Source: Streptomyces clavuligerus (GTDB lineage Bacteria > Actinomycetota > Actinomycetes > Streptomycetales > Streptomycetaceae). Taken from it: 64,000 nucleotides of DNA. The DNA lies in contig NZ_CP027858.1 in NCBI RefSeq assembly GCF_005519465.1, forward strand, positions 558,001 to 622,000. The letters are read 5' to 3'. The notes beneath the pieces are model-generated. The model had not been told where the DNA came from, did no database searches, and saw only the letters and a list, made by a program, of their open reading frames with translations. Every line of letters starts with the position of its first letter. Within the stretch, counting starts at the first letter, position 1. A program made the position numbers and the translations under genes. Of this stretch, positions 25,091-33,676 are shown one piece after another.

Positions 25091-25903
25091 GTGACGCAGC
25101 AGCTGCCGCGGGTCCCGTCGACCGAGCCCGAGCTGACCGGGGTGCGCAACTTCCGCGACGTGGGCGGACTGCCGACCACGGACGGCCGCCGGGTGCGGCA
25201 CGGACGCCTCTTCCGCAGTGGCCATCTGGCCCACGCGACCGAGGCCGACGCCGCCTTCCTGGACACACTGGGGCTGCACACCGTCTTCGACTTCCGCAAC
25301 GCCGCCGACGTCCGCCTGGAGGGCCCGGACGTGGAGCTGCCCGGGGTGCGGCTGGTGAGCATGCCGCTGAGCGACCCGGCGGCCGGGGCGGAGTTCTGGC
25401 GGATGGTCCGCGAGGGCGATCTGGACCAGCTCCGCTCGATCCTGGCCGAGGGCAGGGGTGCCGCGCGGATGACCGATTCCTATCGGTCGATGGTCCTGGA
25501 GCGGACCGGCGAGCACGGCCGTCTGCTGCGTGCCCTCGCGGAGGACAGCGTGCCCGCGCTGATGCACTGCGCCGCGGGCAAGGACCGGGCGGGGCTCTCC
25601 ATAGCGGTGACGCTGCTCGCGGTGGGGGTGGAGCGGGAGGCGGTCGAGGCCGACTATCTGGTGTCGAACGATCCGCACCGCCGCTACCGGGTGCGCCGCC
25701 GCGACGACTCCCCGGCCGCGATGGCACCGGAGGTGATGGAGCTGCTCGCGCCGCTCTTCGACGCGCGGCTGGAGTATCTGCGGGCCGCCTTCGAGACCAT
25801 GGAGCGGACCTGGGGAAGCGTCGAGGGCTATCTCGGCCGGGGGCTGGGGCTCGCCCCGGCGACGCGTGAACGCCTGCGGGAGCGGCTGCTCGACAAGGAG
25901 TGA
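25091..25903 (+). CDS. Tyrosine/serine protein phosphatase
   Basis: The protein has 270 residues. It opens with LTGVRNFRDVGGLPTTDGR, the typical N-terminus of this phosphatase family, and has the P-loop HCAAGKDRAG (Cys near residue 159, CX5R). FDFRNAADVRLEGP contains the general-acid region. Members remove phosphate from protein Tyr/Ser or phosphoinositides. It begins at GTG with AAGGAG upstream; an in-frame GTG six codons earlier has none. It is divergent from the alpha-galactosidase gene. Confidence 0.9.
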   Translation: MTQQLPRVPSTEPELTGVRNFRDVGGLPTTDGRRVRHGRLFRSGHLAHATEADAAFLDTLGLHTVFDFRNAADVRLEGPDVELPGVRLVSMPLSDPAAGAEFWRMVREGDLDQLRSILAEGRGAARMTDSYRSMVLERTGEHGRLLRALAEDSVPALMHCAAGKDRAGLSIAVTLLAVGVEREAVEADYLVSNDPHRRYRVRRRDDSPAAMAPEVMELLAPLFDARLEYLRAAFETMERTWGSVEGYLGRGLGLAPATRERLRERLLDKE

Positions 25904-25944
25904 CCCCACGGGGTCCGGCCGCCGCCGCACGGATGCCCGGCGGC

Positions 25945-25976
25945 GGCCGGACCCCAGGGGCCGTCCGGGTCCGGCC
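25945..25976. terminator. Bidirectional terminator between convergent genes
   Basis: GGCCGGACCC and GGGTCCGGCC form a perfect 10-bp stem around a 12-base loop. It lies between the phosphatase gene and the small membrane protein gene, which converge. Confidence 0.65.
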
Positions 25977-25988
25977 GGCCGCCCGCCG

Positions 25989-26177
25989 TCACTTCGCGCC
26001 GACCTCGAAGAGCAGATAGAGGAAGAAGGCGAAGACATGGCCCGCGATCAGATAGGCGAAGAGCCGGATCACGAGCCCCCGGGGGAACTTCCCCTCCTGC
26101 TTGCCCTGGGTCCTCCCGGGCAGCGGTGCCGCGGCGGAGGGGGCGGAGCCTGCGGAGTTGTCAGATATCTCGGACAT
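25989..26177 (-). CDS. Small one-helix membrane protein (DUF6126-like)
   Basis: The peptide has 62 residues. Its N-terminal half is polar, with Ser, Pro and Ala; the C-terminal half is basic (GKFPRG) and then a single membrane helix (LVIRLFAYLIAGHVFAFFLYLLF). I choose the inner ATG because GAGGAG lies five bases before it; an ATG four codons upstream has no site. It follows the XRE-cupin regulator gene by 64 bases. I recall the same pair at the end of other Streptomyces hopanoid clusters. Function unknown. Confidence 0.78.
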   Translation of the reverse strand: MSEISDNSAGSAPSAAAPLPGRTQGKQEGKFPRGLVIRLFAYLIAGHVFAFFLYLLFEVGAK

Positions 26178-26241
26178 GTCGCTCCTCATAGCGAATAGCG
26201 ATGGGCGAAGAGAGCCGGACAGGGCACGGCGGACGGGGCGC

Positions 26242-26862
26242 TCAGGGGTGCGGATGGAGGTCGGGGCTCTGCAACAGGGTGTGGACGAACAGCAGCTCGG
26301 CGCCCTCCCGTCCGGCCGCCGCCAGCCGGTGCGGGGTCAGCGAGTCGAAGTGCGCGCTGTCCCCGGGGCCCAGCTCGTGCACGGCCTCCCCGAGGGTGAG
26401 GCGCAGCCGCCCGTCGAGGACGTACATCCACTCCTCGCCCGGGTGGACGCGGACCAGATCGCCCTGGGCCCCGTACGGCACGAGCAGCCGCAGTGGCTGC
26501 ATGGCGCGGCCGGGGACGCCCGCCTGGTGGTAGGTCCAGCCGTCGGCCGCCGCGGGCTCGCGCCGCCCCGCCCGGACGACCGGGTCGCTCTGCGGGGCCG
26601 ACTCGCCCAGCAGCTCGGCGATCGTCGTACCGTAGATACGGGCGAGGGAGAGCAGCATCGGCAGCGAGGGCTGCCGTCGGCCGGTCTCCAGCCGGGAGAG
26701 GTGGGCGGGTGAGAGCCCTGCCCGCTGGGCCGCGGCCTCCAGGGTGAGCCCCCGGAGGCGGCGCAGGTCGCGCAGCCGGGGCGCCACGTCGGGCAGCTCG
26801 GCCGGGAGCTGCCCCGCGGGGGTTCGGAGGTCCGGGGGGTGGCCCCCGGGAGGGGTCTGCAT
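26242..26862 (-). CDS. XRE-family regulator with cupin domain
   Basis: The regulator has 206 residues. The N-terminal HTH spans about 30-85 (LRDLRRLRGLTLEAAAQRAGLSPAHLSRLETGRR), and a cupin barrel follows with HPGEEWMYVLDGRLRLTLG and LGPGDSAHFDSLTPHR. Such proteins bind a small ligand in the cupin and switch DNA binding; relatives control polyamine or metabolite genes. Two strong palindromes directly upstream suggest autoregulation. It sits next to the hopanoid operon end, so it may also control that operon, but no copy of its operator was seen in the hopanoid promoter region. Confidence 0.92.
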   Translation of the reverse strand: MQTPPGGHPPDLRTPAGQLPAELPDVAPRLRDLRRLRGLTLEAAAQRAGLSPAHLSRLETGRRQPSLPMLLSLARIYGTTIAELLGESAPQSDPVVRAGRREPAAADGWTYHQAGVPGRAMQPLRLLVPYGAQGDLVRVHPGEEWMYVLDGRLRLTLGEAVHELGPGDSAHFDSLTPHRLAAAGREGAELLFVHTLLQSPDLHPHP

Positions 26863-26883
26863 AGGACCATTGCGCCAGGAAAC

Positions 26884-26917
26884 TGCCTCTGAGGCAAGTT
26901 TCTTGCCTCAGAGGCAA
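26884..26917. promoter_or_regulatory. Two operators, TGCCTC-N-GAGGCA, before the XRE-cupin gene
   Basis: TGCCTCTGAGGCA (26884-26896) and TTGCCTCAGAGGCAA (26903-26917) are both perfect palindromes with a single central base. Their centres are 20 bases apart, about two helical turns, so two dimers would bind on one face. They lie 21-55 bases upstream of the regulator's start, over its likely promoter. Confidence 0.8.
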
Positions 26918-26960
26918 AATCCGCCGGTTTCCCCGGGCTCTTCTTCGGGATCGGCCCAGG

Positions 26961-28469
26961 TCAGCGCGGTCGGCGCGGCTGTGCCAGGGCCTGCCCGGCC
27001 AGGGTCCGGCCGAACTCCCAGATCAGTCCGCCCCCGCCGTGGGCGTCGTCCATCACCGCTGTGAAGGCCGTCACAAAGCGGTCCACCTCCCGCTCGCCGA
27101 TCGTCAGGGGCGGGATCAGCTTGATCACCTCCAGCCGATCGCCGGAGACCTGGGTGAGAATCCGGTGCCGGTGCAGCAGCGGGGCCACCACCATCTGGGC
27201 GAAGAGCCCGGGCCTGGCCGCCTGGAGCATGCTCCAGCGGGCCCGCAGCCCCAAGGAGCGGGGGCGGCCGAACTCGATCCCGATCATCAGCCCCCGGCCG
27301 CGCACCGCGTGCAGGAACTCGTACCGGTCCACCAGCGCGGCCAGCCGCTCCCGCAGCAGCCCGCCGGTGGTCCTGGCGCGCTCGGTCAGCCGCTCGTCCT
27401 CGATGACCGAGAGGACCGCGAGTCCGGCGGCCATGGCCTGGGCGTTGCCGCCGAAGCTGGCCGAGTGGACCAGTACCCGGTCCATCGAGGAGTAGACGGC
27501 GCGGAAGATCCGGTCCCGGCCGAGGGTGGCCCCGACCGGGACCGAGCCGCCCGAGAGCGCCTTCGCCACACAGATCAGATCGGGCTCGACACCGGGCTCG
27601 TGCTGGTACGCGTAGAAGTCCCCCGTGCGGCCCAGACCGGTCTGCACCTCGTCGGCGACGAGCAGGGCCCCGTGGCGGCGCAGCGCCTCCTGGGCGGCGC
27701 GCAGAAAGCCGGGCGGGGCCTCGTGGACCCCCTTGCCCTGGATGGGCTCCACCACCAGCGCGGCCACGTCGCCGCGCGCCAGCTCCCGTTCCAGCGCGGC
27801 GAGGTCGCCCAGCGGGACGGCGGTGTCGGGGAGCAGCGGCCCGAAGCCGTCGCGGAAGCAGTCCTCCCCGTTCACCGAGAGGGAGCCGCAGGTCAGTCCG
27901 TGGAAGGCGTGCTCGCAGTAGAGGACTCGGGGGCGGCCCGTGGCGCAGCGGGCGAACTTGAGCGCGGTCTCGACGGCCTCCGTGCCGCTGTTGCCGAAGA
28001 AGACCCGGTCCAGATGGGGGCTGTGGACGAGCAGCCGCTCGGCGAGCAGTCCGGGCAGCGGCGGGCAGTCGAAGCGGGTGAGGTCGGCGAGAGAGGCGTC
28101 GAGGACGTCGTGGAGGGCCCGGCGGACCACGGGGTGGTGGCGGCCGAGGCCCATCACGCCGAAGCCCGCGAGCATGTCGAGGTAGTCGAGGCCGTCCGCG
28201 TCCCAGAGGTAGGCGCCCTCGGCGCGTTCGTAGACGCGGTCGAAGCCGATGGTCCGCAGCATCCTCGGCAGTTGGGGGTTGAGGTGGCGGCTGTGCAGCT
28301 CGTGGCGCTCGCCCCCGCGGGCGGCGAGCAGCGCCCGCAGATCGAAGCCGGGCGGCGGCGCCGTCCCGGCCCCGGCGGGCGCGGACACCGGTACGGGCCG
28401 CCCGGGGCCGCCGCGGGGTCCGGCCGCCGCGGGGCCGGGGGCCCCGGGCGGCGCCGGGGGCTCAGCCAC
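26961..28469 (-). CDS. Class-III aminotransferase of the hopanoid cluster (HpnO-like)
   Basis: The enzyme has 502 residues. After a Pro/Gly-rich tail of 40 residues the PLP fold begins (YLWDADGLDYLDMLAGFGV); FGNSGTEAVETALKFAR is the phosphate-binding region, LLVADEVQTGLGRTG carries the Asp that contacts the PLP ring and CVAKALSGG the Schiff-base Lys (about residue 303). In hopanoid clusters this enzyme converts the ribose-derived side chain to the aminotriol. It starts at GTG, overlapping the HpnH gene by 8 bases (GTGGCTGA), so translation is coupled. In S. coelicolor I recall dxs and ispG between these two genes; here they are missing. Confidence 0.88.
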   Translation of the reverse strand: MAEPPAPPGAPGPAAAGPRGGPGRPVPVSAPAGAGTAPPPGFDLRALLAARGGERHELHSRHLNPQLPRMLRTIGFDRVYERAEGAYLWDADGLDYLDMLAGFGVMGLGRHHPVVRRALHDVLDASLADLTRFDCPPLPGLLAERLLVHSPHLDRVFFGNSGTEAVETALKFARCATGRPRVLYCEHAFHGLTCGSLSVNGEDCFRDGFGPLLPDTAVPLGDLAALERELARGDVAALVVEPIQGKGVHEAPPGFLRAAQEALRRHGALLVADEVQTGLGRTGDFYAYQHEPGVEPDLICVAKALSGGSVPVGATLGRDRIFRAVYSSMDRVLVHSASFGGNAQAMAAGLAVLSVIEDERLTERARTTGGLLRERLAALVDRYEFLHAVRGRGLMIGIEFGRPRSLGLRARWSMLQAARPGLFAQMVVAPLLHRHRILTQVSGDRLEVIKLIPPLTIGEREVDRFVTAFTAVMDDAHGGGGLIWEFGRTLAGQALAQPRRPR

Positions 28470-29484
28470 GGTTCCCCGACACGGTCTCGCGGGCCGCGCG
28501 CAGGGACTCCCGGAGGGAACCCATGGTGGCGAGCACGGCGGTGGGTTCGTAGCCGCAGTGCGCCATGCAGTTGGCGCAGCGCGGGTCGCGGCCCCGTCCG
28601 TACTTCTCCCAGTCGGTCTCCTCGACGAGCTGCCGGTAGGTGGGGACATAGCCGTCGCTCATCAGATAGCAGGGCCGCTGCCAGCCGAAGAGGGAGTAGT
28701 TGGGGATCGCCCACGCCGTGCAGGGGAAGTCGGCCCTGCCCTCCAGGAAGTCCAGGAAGAGCGGCGAGTGGTTGAGCCGCCAGCGCCGCCGGTTGCCGTT
28801 CGCGAACGCCCGGCGGAACAGTTCCCGGGTCTGTTCGACGCCGAGGAAGTGCTCCTGGTCGGGCGCCTTCTCATAGGCGTACGCGGGCGAGATCATCATC
28901 TGGTCCACCCGCAGCTCGTCGTTGAGGTAGTCGAGCACTTCCACGACGGTCTGGGGGGTGTCCGTGTTGAAGAAGGTCGAGTTGGTGGTGGTCCGGAAGC
29001 CGCGCGCCTGGGCCTCCTTGATCGCCGCCACCGCCTCGTCGAACACGCCCTCCTTCGCGACGGACGCGTCGTGCCGCTCCCGCAGTCCGTCGATGTGCAC
29101 GGCGAAGGCGAAGTAGCGGGACGGGGTGAACTTGTCGAGCTTCTTGCGGAGCAGCAGGGCGTTGGTGCAGAGGAAGACGTATTTCCGCCGGGCCACGAGT
29201 TCGCGCACGATCTCGTCGATCTGCGGGTGCATCAGCGGTTCGCCGCCCGCGATGGAGACCATGGGGGCGCCGGACTCCAGCACCGCGCCGACGGCCTGGG
29301 CGACCGGCATCCGCTGCTTGAGCACCCCGGCCGGGTGCTGGATCTTTCCACAGCCCTCGCAGGCGAGATTGCAGGCGTACAGCGGCTCCAATTCGACGAT
29401 CAGCGGAAACTTCTCCCGCTTGCGCAGCTTCTGACGGAAGAGATATGTCCCGATCCGGATGGTCTGGCGGAGCGGCATGGCCAT
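28462..29484 (-). CDS. hpnH: Radical SAM adenosyl-hopene transferase HpnH
   Basis: The enzyme has 340 residues. CNLACEGCGK near residue 38 is the CX3CX2C iron-sulfur motif that makes the 5'-deoxyadenosyl radical. IAGGEPLMHP is the SAM-binding GGE motif, and CANCMAHCGYEP near the C-terminus is the family's extra cysteine cluster. HpnH joins adenosyl to hopene, the first side-chain step. AGGAGGTGA lies five bases before the chosen ATG; a second ATG follows two codons later, and a longer frame has no site. It lies between the HpnG and aminotransferase genes. Confidence 0.95.
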   Translation of the reverse strand: MAMPLRQTIRIGTYLFRQKLRKREKFPLIVELEPLYACNLACEGCGKIQHPAGVLKQRMPVAQAVGAVLESGAPMVSIAGGEPLMHPQIDEIVRELVARRKYVFLCTNALLLRKKLDKFTPSRYFAFAVHIDGLRERHDASVAKEGVFDEAVAAIKEAQARGFRTTTNSTFFNTDTPQTVVEVLDYLNDELRVDQMMISPAYAYEKAPDQEHFLGVEQTRELFRRAFANGNRRRWRLNHSPLFLDFLEGRADFPCTAWAIPNYSLFGWQRPCYLMSDGYVPTYRQLVEETDWEKYGRGRDPRCANCMAHCGYEPTAVLATMGSLRESLRAARETVSGNRG

Positions 29485-29489
29485 CTGGC

Positions 29490-30227
29490 TCACCTCCTGG
29501 GGAGCGGCAGGGAACGGTGCCATTCGTGGAACGCGGGCAGCACGGCACGAAGTACACGGAAAGCCGATACTCCACCGCGTACCGTGCCCGGGCGGATCAG
29601 CTCGTGCCCGGGGGCGTCCACGACCACCCGGACGGCCGCAACCGGGCGGGCACCGGCGGCCAGGGCGGCCCGCAGCACGGCGGCGGACTCCATGTCGACG
29701 GCGAGGGCCCCGGTGGTGCGCAGCCGGGCCCGCTCGGCGCCCCGGACCACATGGCCGGAGCAGAGCAGCGGGCCGGTGCGCACCCGGTGGCCGGGGACGG
29801 CCCGTGCGACGGCGGCGGCCAGCAGCGCGGTGGCGGTGCAGCGGACGACGGCGCCGAAGGGGCCGCCGCCGACCGCGTCGGCGACCACGACGTCCCCGGG
29901 GCGCATGCCCGGGACCAGACCGGCGCAGAAGCCGGACACCAGGACCGGCGTGCCCCGCGGCGGACCGTCGGCGAGCGCCGCGGCCACGGCGCGGCCGGCC
30001 CGGGCGGGTCCCATGCCGGTCCGGAGCACGGTCACCGGCCCCGGCGGGCGGGCCTCGCGGAGGGCGAGGCGCTCGACCCCGAGCGCGCAGACGAGGAGCA
30101 GCGGCCCCGGGCCGTCCGGCCGGACGGGCTCCCCGGGGCCGCCCGGCCCGGCACCGGGAGCCGTTCCCGGGCCGGACGGGGCGGGCGCCCGCCCCGTCCC
30201 GGGCCCCGGTGGCTCGGGGCGGGCCAT
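29490..30227 (-). CDS. hpnG: Adenosylhopane nucleosidase HpnG
   Basis: The enzyme has 245 residues and belongs to the MTA/SAH nucleosidase fold. LLVCALGVERLALRE opens the fold, RTGMGPARAGRAV is the phosphate-like loop, and GALAVDMESAAVLRAA carries the Glu-Ser pair that binds ribose. In the pathway it removes adenine from adenosylhopane, leaving ribosylhopane. The first 40 residues are Pro/Gly-rich. The ATG shares one base with the cyclase stop (TGATG), so translation is coupled. It is short of only a few residues compared with typical family members. Confidence 0.88.
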   Translation of the reverse strand: MARPEPPGPGTGRAPAPSGPGTAPGAGPGGPGEPVRPDGPGPLLLVCALGVERLALREARPPGPVTVLRTGMGPARAGRAVAAALADGPPRGTPVLVSGFCAGLVPGMRPGDVVVADAVGGGPFGAVVRCTATALLAAAVARAVPGHRVRTGPLLCSGHVVRGAERARLRTTGALAVDMESAAVLRAALAAGARPVAAVRVVVDAPGHELIRPGTVRGGVSAFRVLRAVLPAFHEWHRSLPLPRR

Positions 30228-32260
30228 CAGCCGCCCTGCCGGAGAGGGGCGGCGACGGCCGCCGCGCCCTCGCCGTGCAGATAGCGGCCGAGCGCGGTGA
30301 GCGGGAAGACCTGCCGGTACAGGTGGTAGTTGATGGAGAAGTCCCACGGGAAGCCGGTCCCCGTGTAGTGCGGCTCGTCCCAGGAGCCGTCGCCCCGCTG
30401 GGTACCGGCCAGATACGCCACGCCCCGCTCGGCCGCCCCGCCGTCGCGCTCCCCGGCGGCGAGCAGCGCCAGCAGCGCCCAGGCCGTCTGGGACGCCGTC
30501 GACGCGCCGCGGCCCGCCCAGCCCTCCTCCTGGTAGGAGCGCTGGTCCTCGCCCCAGCCGCCGTCGTCGTTCTGCACGGAGACCAGCCAGTGCACGGCGC
30601 GGCGCACCGCCGGGTGGGCCGCCGGGATTCCGGCCGCGATCAGGGCCGGGACCACCGCCCCCGTCCCGTAGAGGTAGTTGGTGCCCCAGCGGCCGAACCA
30701 GGCGCCGCAGCTCTCCTGCCGCTCCAGCAGCCAGTCGATGCCCCGGCGGGCGCGCGGATGGTGGGCGCGGCCCTCGTACGCCAGCATCTCCACGACATGC
30801 GCGGTGACGTCGGCCGACGGCGGGTCGGTCACCTCGCCGAAGTCGCAGAACGGGAGCAGGTCGGGGAAGGGGCTGGTGTTGTCGGCGTCGAACGCGGCCC
30901 AGCCGCCCTCGGCCGACTGCATGCCCAGCGTCCAGCGCCCGGCGCGGGCGACGGCGGCGTCCACCCGGGCGGGGTCGGGATGGCTGACCCGGCGCAGCGC
31001 GAGGATCACCTCGGCGGTGTCGTCGATGTCGGGGTAGGTGTCGTTGTGGAACTCGAAGGCCCAGCCGCCGGGGGCGAGTCCGGGGCGGCGCACCGCCCAG
31101 TCCCCGGTCCGCACGACCTCCTCGCCGAGGAGCCACTCGGCGGCCCGGACCAGGGCCGGGTGGTCGGCGGGCAGCCCGGCGTCGGCGAGGGCGACGGTGG
31201 CGAGGGCGGTGTCCCAGACCGGCGACTGACACGCCTCCACCATCCGGGAGCCGTCGGGGCGCCACACGGCGAAGCGGTCCAGGGAGGCGATGCCGGACCG
31301 GAGCACCGGGTGGTCCAGATCGTGGCCGAGGAGGTTCAGGGCGATGAGGGAGTAGACGGCGGGTGGCTGGATTCCGCCCCAGCAGCCGTCGCTCTCCTGC
31401 CGTTCCACGATCCAGCGGGCGGCGGCGGCCAGGGCCGCCCGGCGCAGCCGGCGCGGCACCAGCCGCCGGTGGCGGCGCAGCGTCCGGTCCGCGCGTTGGA
31501 AGAGTCCGTCCCAGGTGGTGGCCGGGGCGAGCGGGCGCGGCGGCCGGGGGTTCGCGGGGTCGGTGTGCAGCTCGTCCAGGGCGAAGGGCGCGGCGCGCAC
31601 GGGCCGCATCGCGGAGACGACGGTGAGCGGGACGATCGTCTGCCGGGCCCAGCAGCCGAAGTCGTAGATGTTCAACGGGAACCAGGAGGGCAGGAAGATC
31701 AGCTCGGGTGGCAGCTCGGGCAGTTCGTCCCAGGGCCACCAGCCGAAGAGGGCCAGCCAGATCCGGGTGAAGACCCGGGTCCCGGCGATGCCGCCGTGGT
31801 GGCGGACCCAGGCGGAGGCACCGGCCAGGTGCGGGTCCCCGGGCAGGTCCCCGGCGAGCCGGAGGGCCACATACGCCTCGACGGTGGTGGACAGATCGCC
31901 GGGGCCGCCGTGGAAGGTGGCCCACGCCCCGTCGGAGCGCTGCTCGCCGCGGATGAACCGGGCCGCGGCCTCGGCGGTGCGGGCGTCCAGGATGCCGAGG
32001 AACTGCCGCAGCAGCAGATCCTCGGCGTCCATCGTCACATTGGTCTGGAGGTCGCCCTTCCACCAGCCCTGGCTGTGCTGCCGGCCGAGCAGGTGCTCGA
32101 CCGAACGGGTGGTGGCCCATCGGGCCGTCTCGGTGAGCCCGGGGGTGCCGGGCGCTCCCGGCCGGCCCGGTACGGGGGGCCGCCGGCCCGCCGTGTCCGC
32201 CGCCGTGCCGGTCGCCGCCGGCCTGAGGGGCCCGCCGTCGGAATCGGTCGTCGCTGTCAT
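30227..32260 (-). CDS. shc: Squalene-hopene cyclase
   Basis: The enzyme has 677 residues and turns squalene into hopene at the membrane. YPDIDDTAE (about residue 410) contains the catalytic DXDD motif that protonates squalene. Repeated QW motifs are visible, for example QRSDGAWATF, QSAEGGWAAFDAD, QNDDGGWGED and QRGDGSWDE. The N-terminal 40 residues are Pro/Gly-rich. The ATG is preceded by AAGGGGAAG. It is separated from the polyprenyl synthase gene by 310 bases and coupled to HpnG. Confidence 0.96.
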   Translation of the reverse strand: MTATTDSDGGPLRPAATGTAADTAGRRPPVPGRPGAPGTPGLTETARWATTRSVEHLLGRQHSQGWWKGDLQTNVTMDAEDLLLRQFLGILDARTAEAAARFIRGEQRSDGAWATFHGGPGDLSTTVEAYVALRLAGDLPGDPHLAGASAWVRHHGGIAGTRVFTRIWLALFGWWPWDELPELPPELIFLPSWFPLNIYDFGCWARQTIVPLTVVSAMRPVRAAPFALDELHTDPANPRPPRPLAPATTWDGLFQRADRTLRRHRRLVPRRLRRAALAAAARWIVERQESDGCWGGIQPPAVYSLIALNLLGHDLDHPVLRSGIASLDRFAVWRPDGSRMVEACQSPVWDTALATVALADAGLPADHPALVRAAEWLLGEEVVRTGDWAVRRPGLAPGGWAFEFHNDTYPDIDDTAEVILALRRVSHPDPARVDAAVARAGRWTLGMQSAEGGWAAFDADNTSPFPDLLPFCDFGEVTDPPSADVTAHVVEMLAYEGRAHHPRARRGIDWLLERQESCGAWFGRWGTNYLYGTGAVVPALIAAGIPAAHPAVRRAVHWLVSVQNDDGGWGEDQRSYQEEGWAGRGASTASQTAWALLALLAAGERDGGAAERGVAYLAGTQRGDGSWDEPHYTGTGFPWDFSINYHLYRQVFPLTALGRYLHGEGAAAVAAPLRQGG

Positions 32261-32570
32261 CGCTTCCCCTTGCCGTGCGTGGTGCCTGGTGCTGTGCGGG
32301 GATCGCCGTCAGCGGGTGAACGGGGTCAGCCGGTCACCGGCCGTCGGCGGCGACGGCTATGGAGGAGGCCCGGGGTGCCGGGAAGGGACGGGGCGGCGGT
32401 GCCGGACGGCGGGGAGGCTGCATGGTCCGGTGGTCTCCCGGGGTCACGGGGTGTTCGGGGGTGGCGCGCCGCCGGGCGGTGGACCGGCGGCGCGGGCCTG
32501 TGACAGCGTCAACGCCCGGGGACGGCTTTGGTCACCGTCCGGGGGCGGACGGGGGCCGTGCCGGACCCGA
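32261..32570. other. 310-base gap between polyprenyl synthase and cyclase genes
   Basis: No gene is seen. CCGTCCG and CGGACGG (32535-32552) form a 7-bp hairpin with a GGGG loop just after the polyprenyl synthase stop, which could attenuate transcription into the cyclase. A separate cyclase promoter here is possible but not identifiable. Confidence 0.4.
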
Positions 32571-33647
32571 TCACCGCTTGCGGACGACGACGAAGTCCGC
32601 GAGGGCGGTGAGCTGGGCCTTGACCAGGCCGGGCATGGCGACGTCGTCGAGCGCGGCGACGGCGATCGCGTGCTGGCGGCGGGCCTCCTGGGTGGTCCAC
32701 TCCCGGCCGCCCGCCTCCTCGATCAGGGCCGCGCGGGTGGCGAACTCCTCCTCGGAGAAGCCGTCGAGGTCCGGGCTCTTGGCGTCGGCCGCGAGCAGTT
32801 CGCCCAGCCGGGCGGAGGCGGGGCCCTGGGCCGCGAGGGCGGCGACGACGGGCAGGGACTTCTTGCGCTGGCGCAGATCGCTCCAGGTCTGCTTGCCGGT
32901 GGCCTCGGGGTCGCCCCAGATGCCGAGCAGGTCGTCGACGGCCTGGAAGGCAAGGCCGAGGTGGTAGCCGTACGCCTCCAGGGCGTCGGCGGTACGGTCG
33001 TCCGCGCCGCCGAGCACGGCGCCGATGGAGACGGCGCAGGCGAGCAGCGCGCCCGTCTTGTTGCCCTCCATCTCCAGGCACTCCTCGACGGTGACCCGCT
33101 CGCGGTGCTCGTAGGAGATGTCCTGGGCCTGGCCGTCGATGAGGCGGAGGGTCGCGGTGGTGAGGCGGCGGGTGGCCCGGCCCGCCTCGACCGTGTCCAG
33201 CTCCAGCAGGATCTCGTTGGCGAGCGCGAAGAGGGCGTCGCCGACGAGGATCGCCTGCGCGGGCCCGTGCACCTTCCACACCGTGTCCCGGTGGCGGCGC
33301 TGCTCGTCGCCGTCCATCAGGTCGTCGTGCAGCAGCGAGAAGTTGTGCACCAGCTCCACGGCGACGGCGCCGGGGACGCCGATCTCGGGCGGGGCGCCCG
33401 CGGCCTCGGCGGACAGCAGGGCGAGCGCGGGGCGCACGGCCTTGCCGCCGTCGCCGTCGGCGGGCCGCCCCTGGGCGTCGATCCAGCCGAAGTGGTAGGC
33501 CGCGACGGTGTCCATGGGGCTGGCCAGCCGGTCGACGGCGGCGCGCAGCACCGGCGTCGACATGGCTCTTCCGCGTTCCAGCAGCGCGGCGATGTCCACG
33601 CCCGCCGCGGTGTCGTCAGCCGGGTTCGCCGAAGGCACAGTCGGCAC
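32571..33647 (-). CDS. Polyprenyl (farnesyl-type) diphosphate synthase
   Basis: The enzyme has 358 residues. The first Asp-rich motif is LLHDDLMDGD (about residue 107), the second is FQAVDDLLGIWGD (about 239). It condenses isopentenyl diphosphate onto an allylic primer; in the hopanoid cluster it should supply farnesyl diphosphate for HpnC/HpnD. Chain length is not certain from sequence. The GTG start has AGGAG six bases upstream. It lies 29 bases after the HpnE gene. Confidence 0.92.
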   Translation of the reverse strand: MPTVPSANPADDTAAGVDIAALLERGRAMSTPVLRAAVDRLASPMDTVAAYHFGWIDAQGRPADGDGGKAVRPALALLSAEAAGAPPEIGVPGAVAVELVHNFSLLHDDLMDGDEQRRHRDTVWKVHGPAQAILVGDALFALANEILLELDTVEAGRATRRLTTATLRLIDGQAQDISYEHRERVTVEECLEMEGNKTGALLACAVSIGAVLGGADDRTADALEAYGYHLGLAFQAVDDLLGIWGDPEATGKQTWSDLRQRKKSLPVVAALAAQGPASARLGELLAADAKSPDLDGFSEEEFATRAALIEEAGGREWTTQEARRQHAIAVAALDDVAMPGLVKAQLTALADFVVVRKR

Positions 33648-33676
33648 GGTCTCTCCTCTTGTTCCGGTACTCGGAC

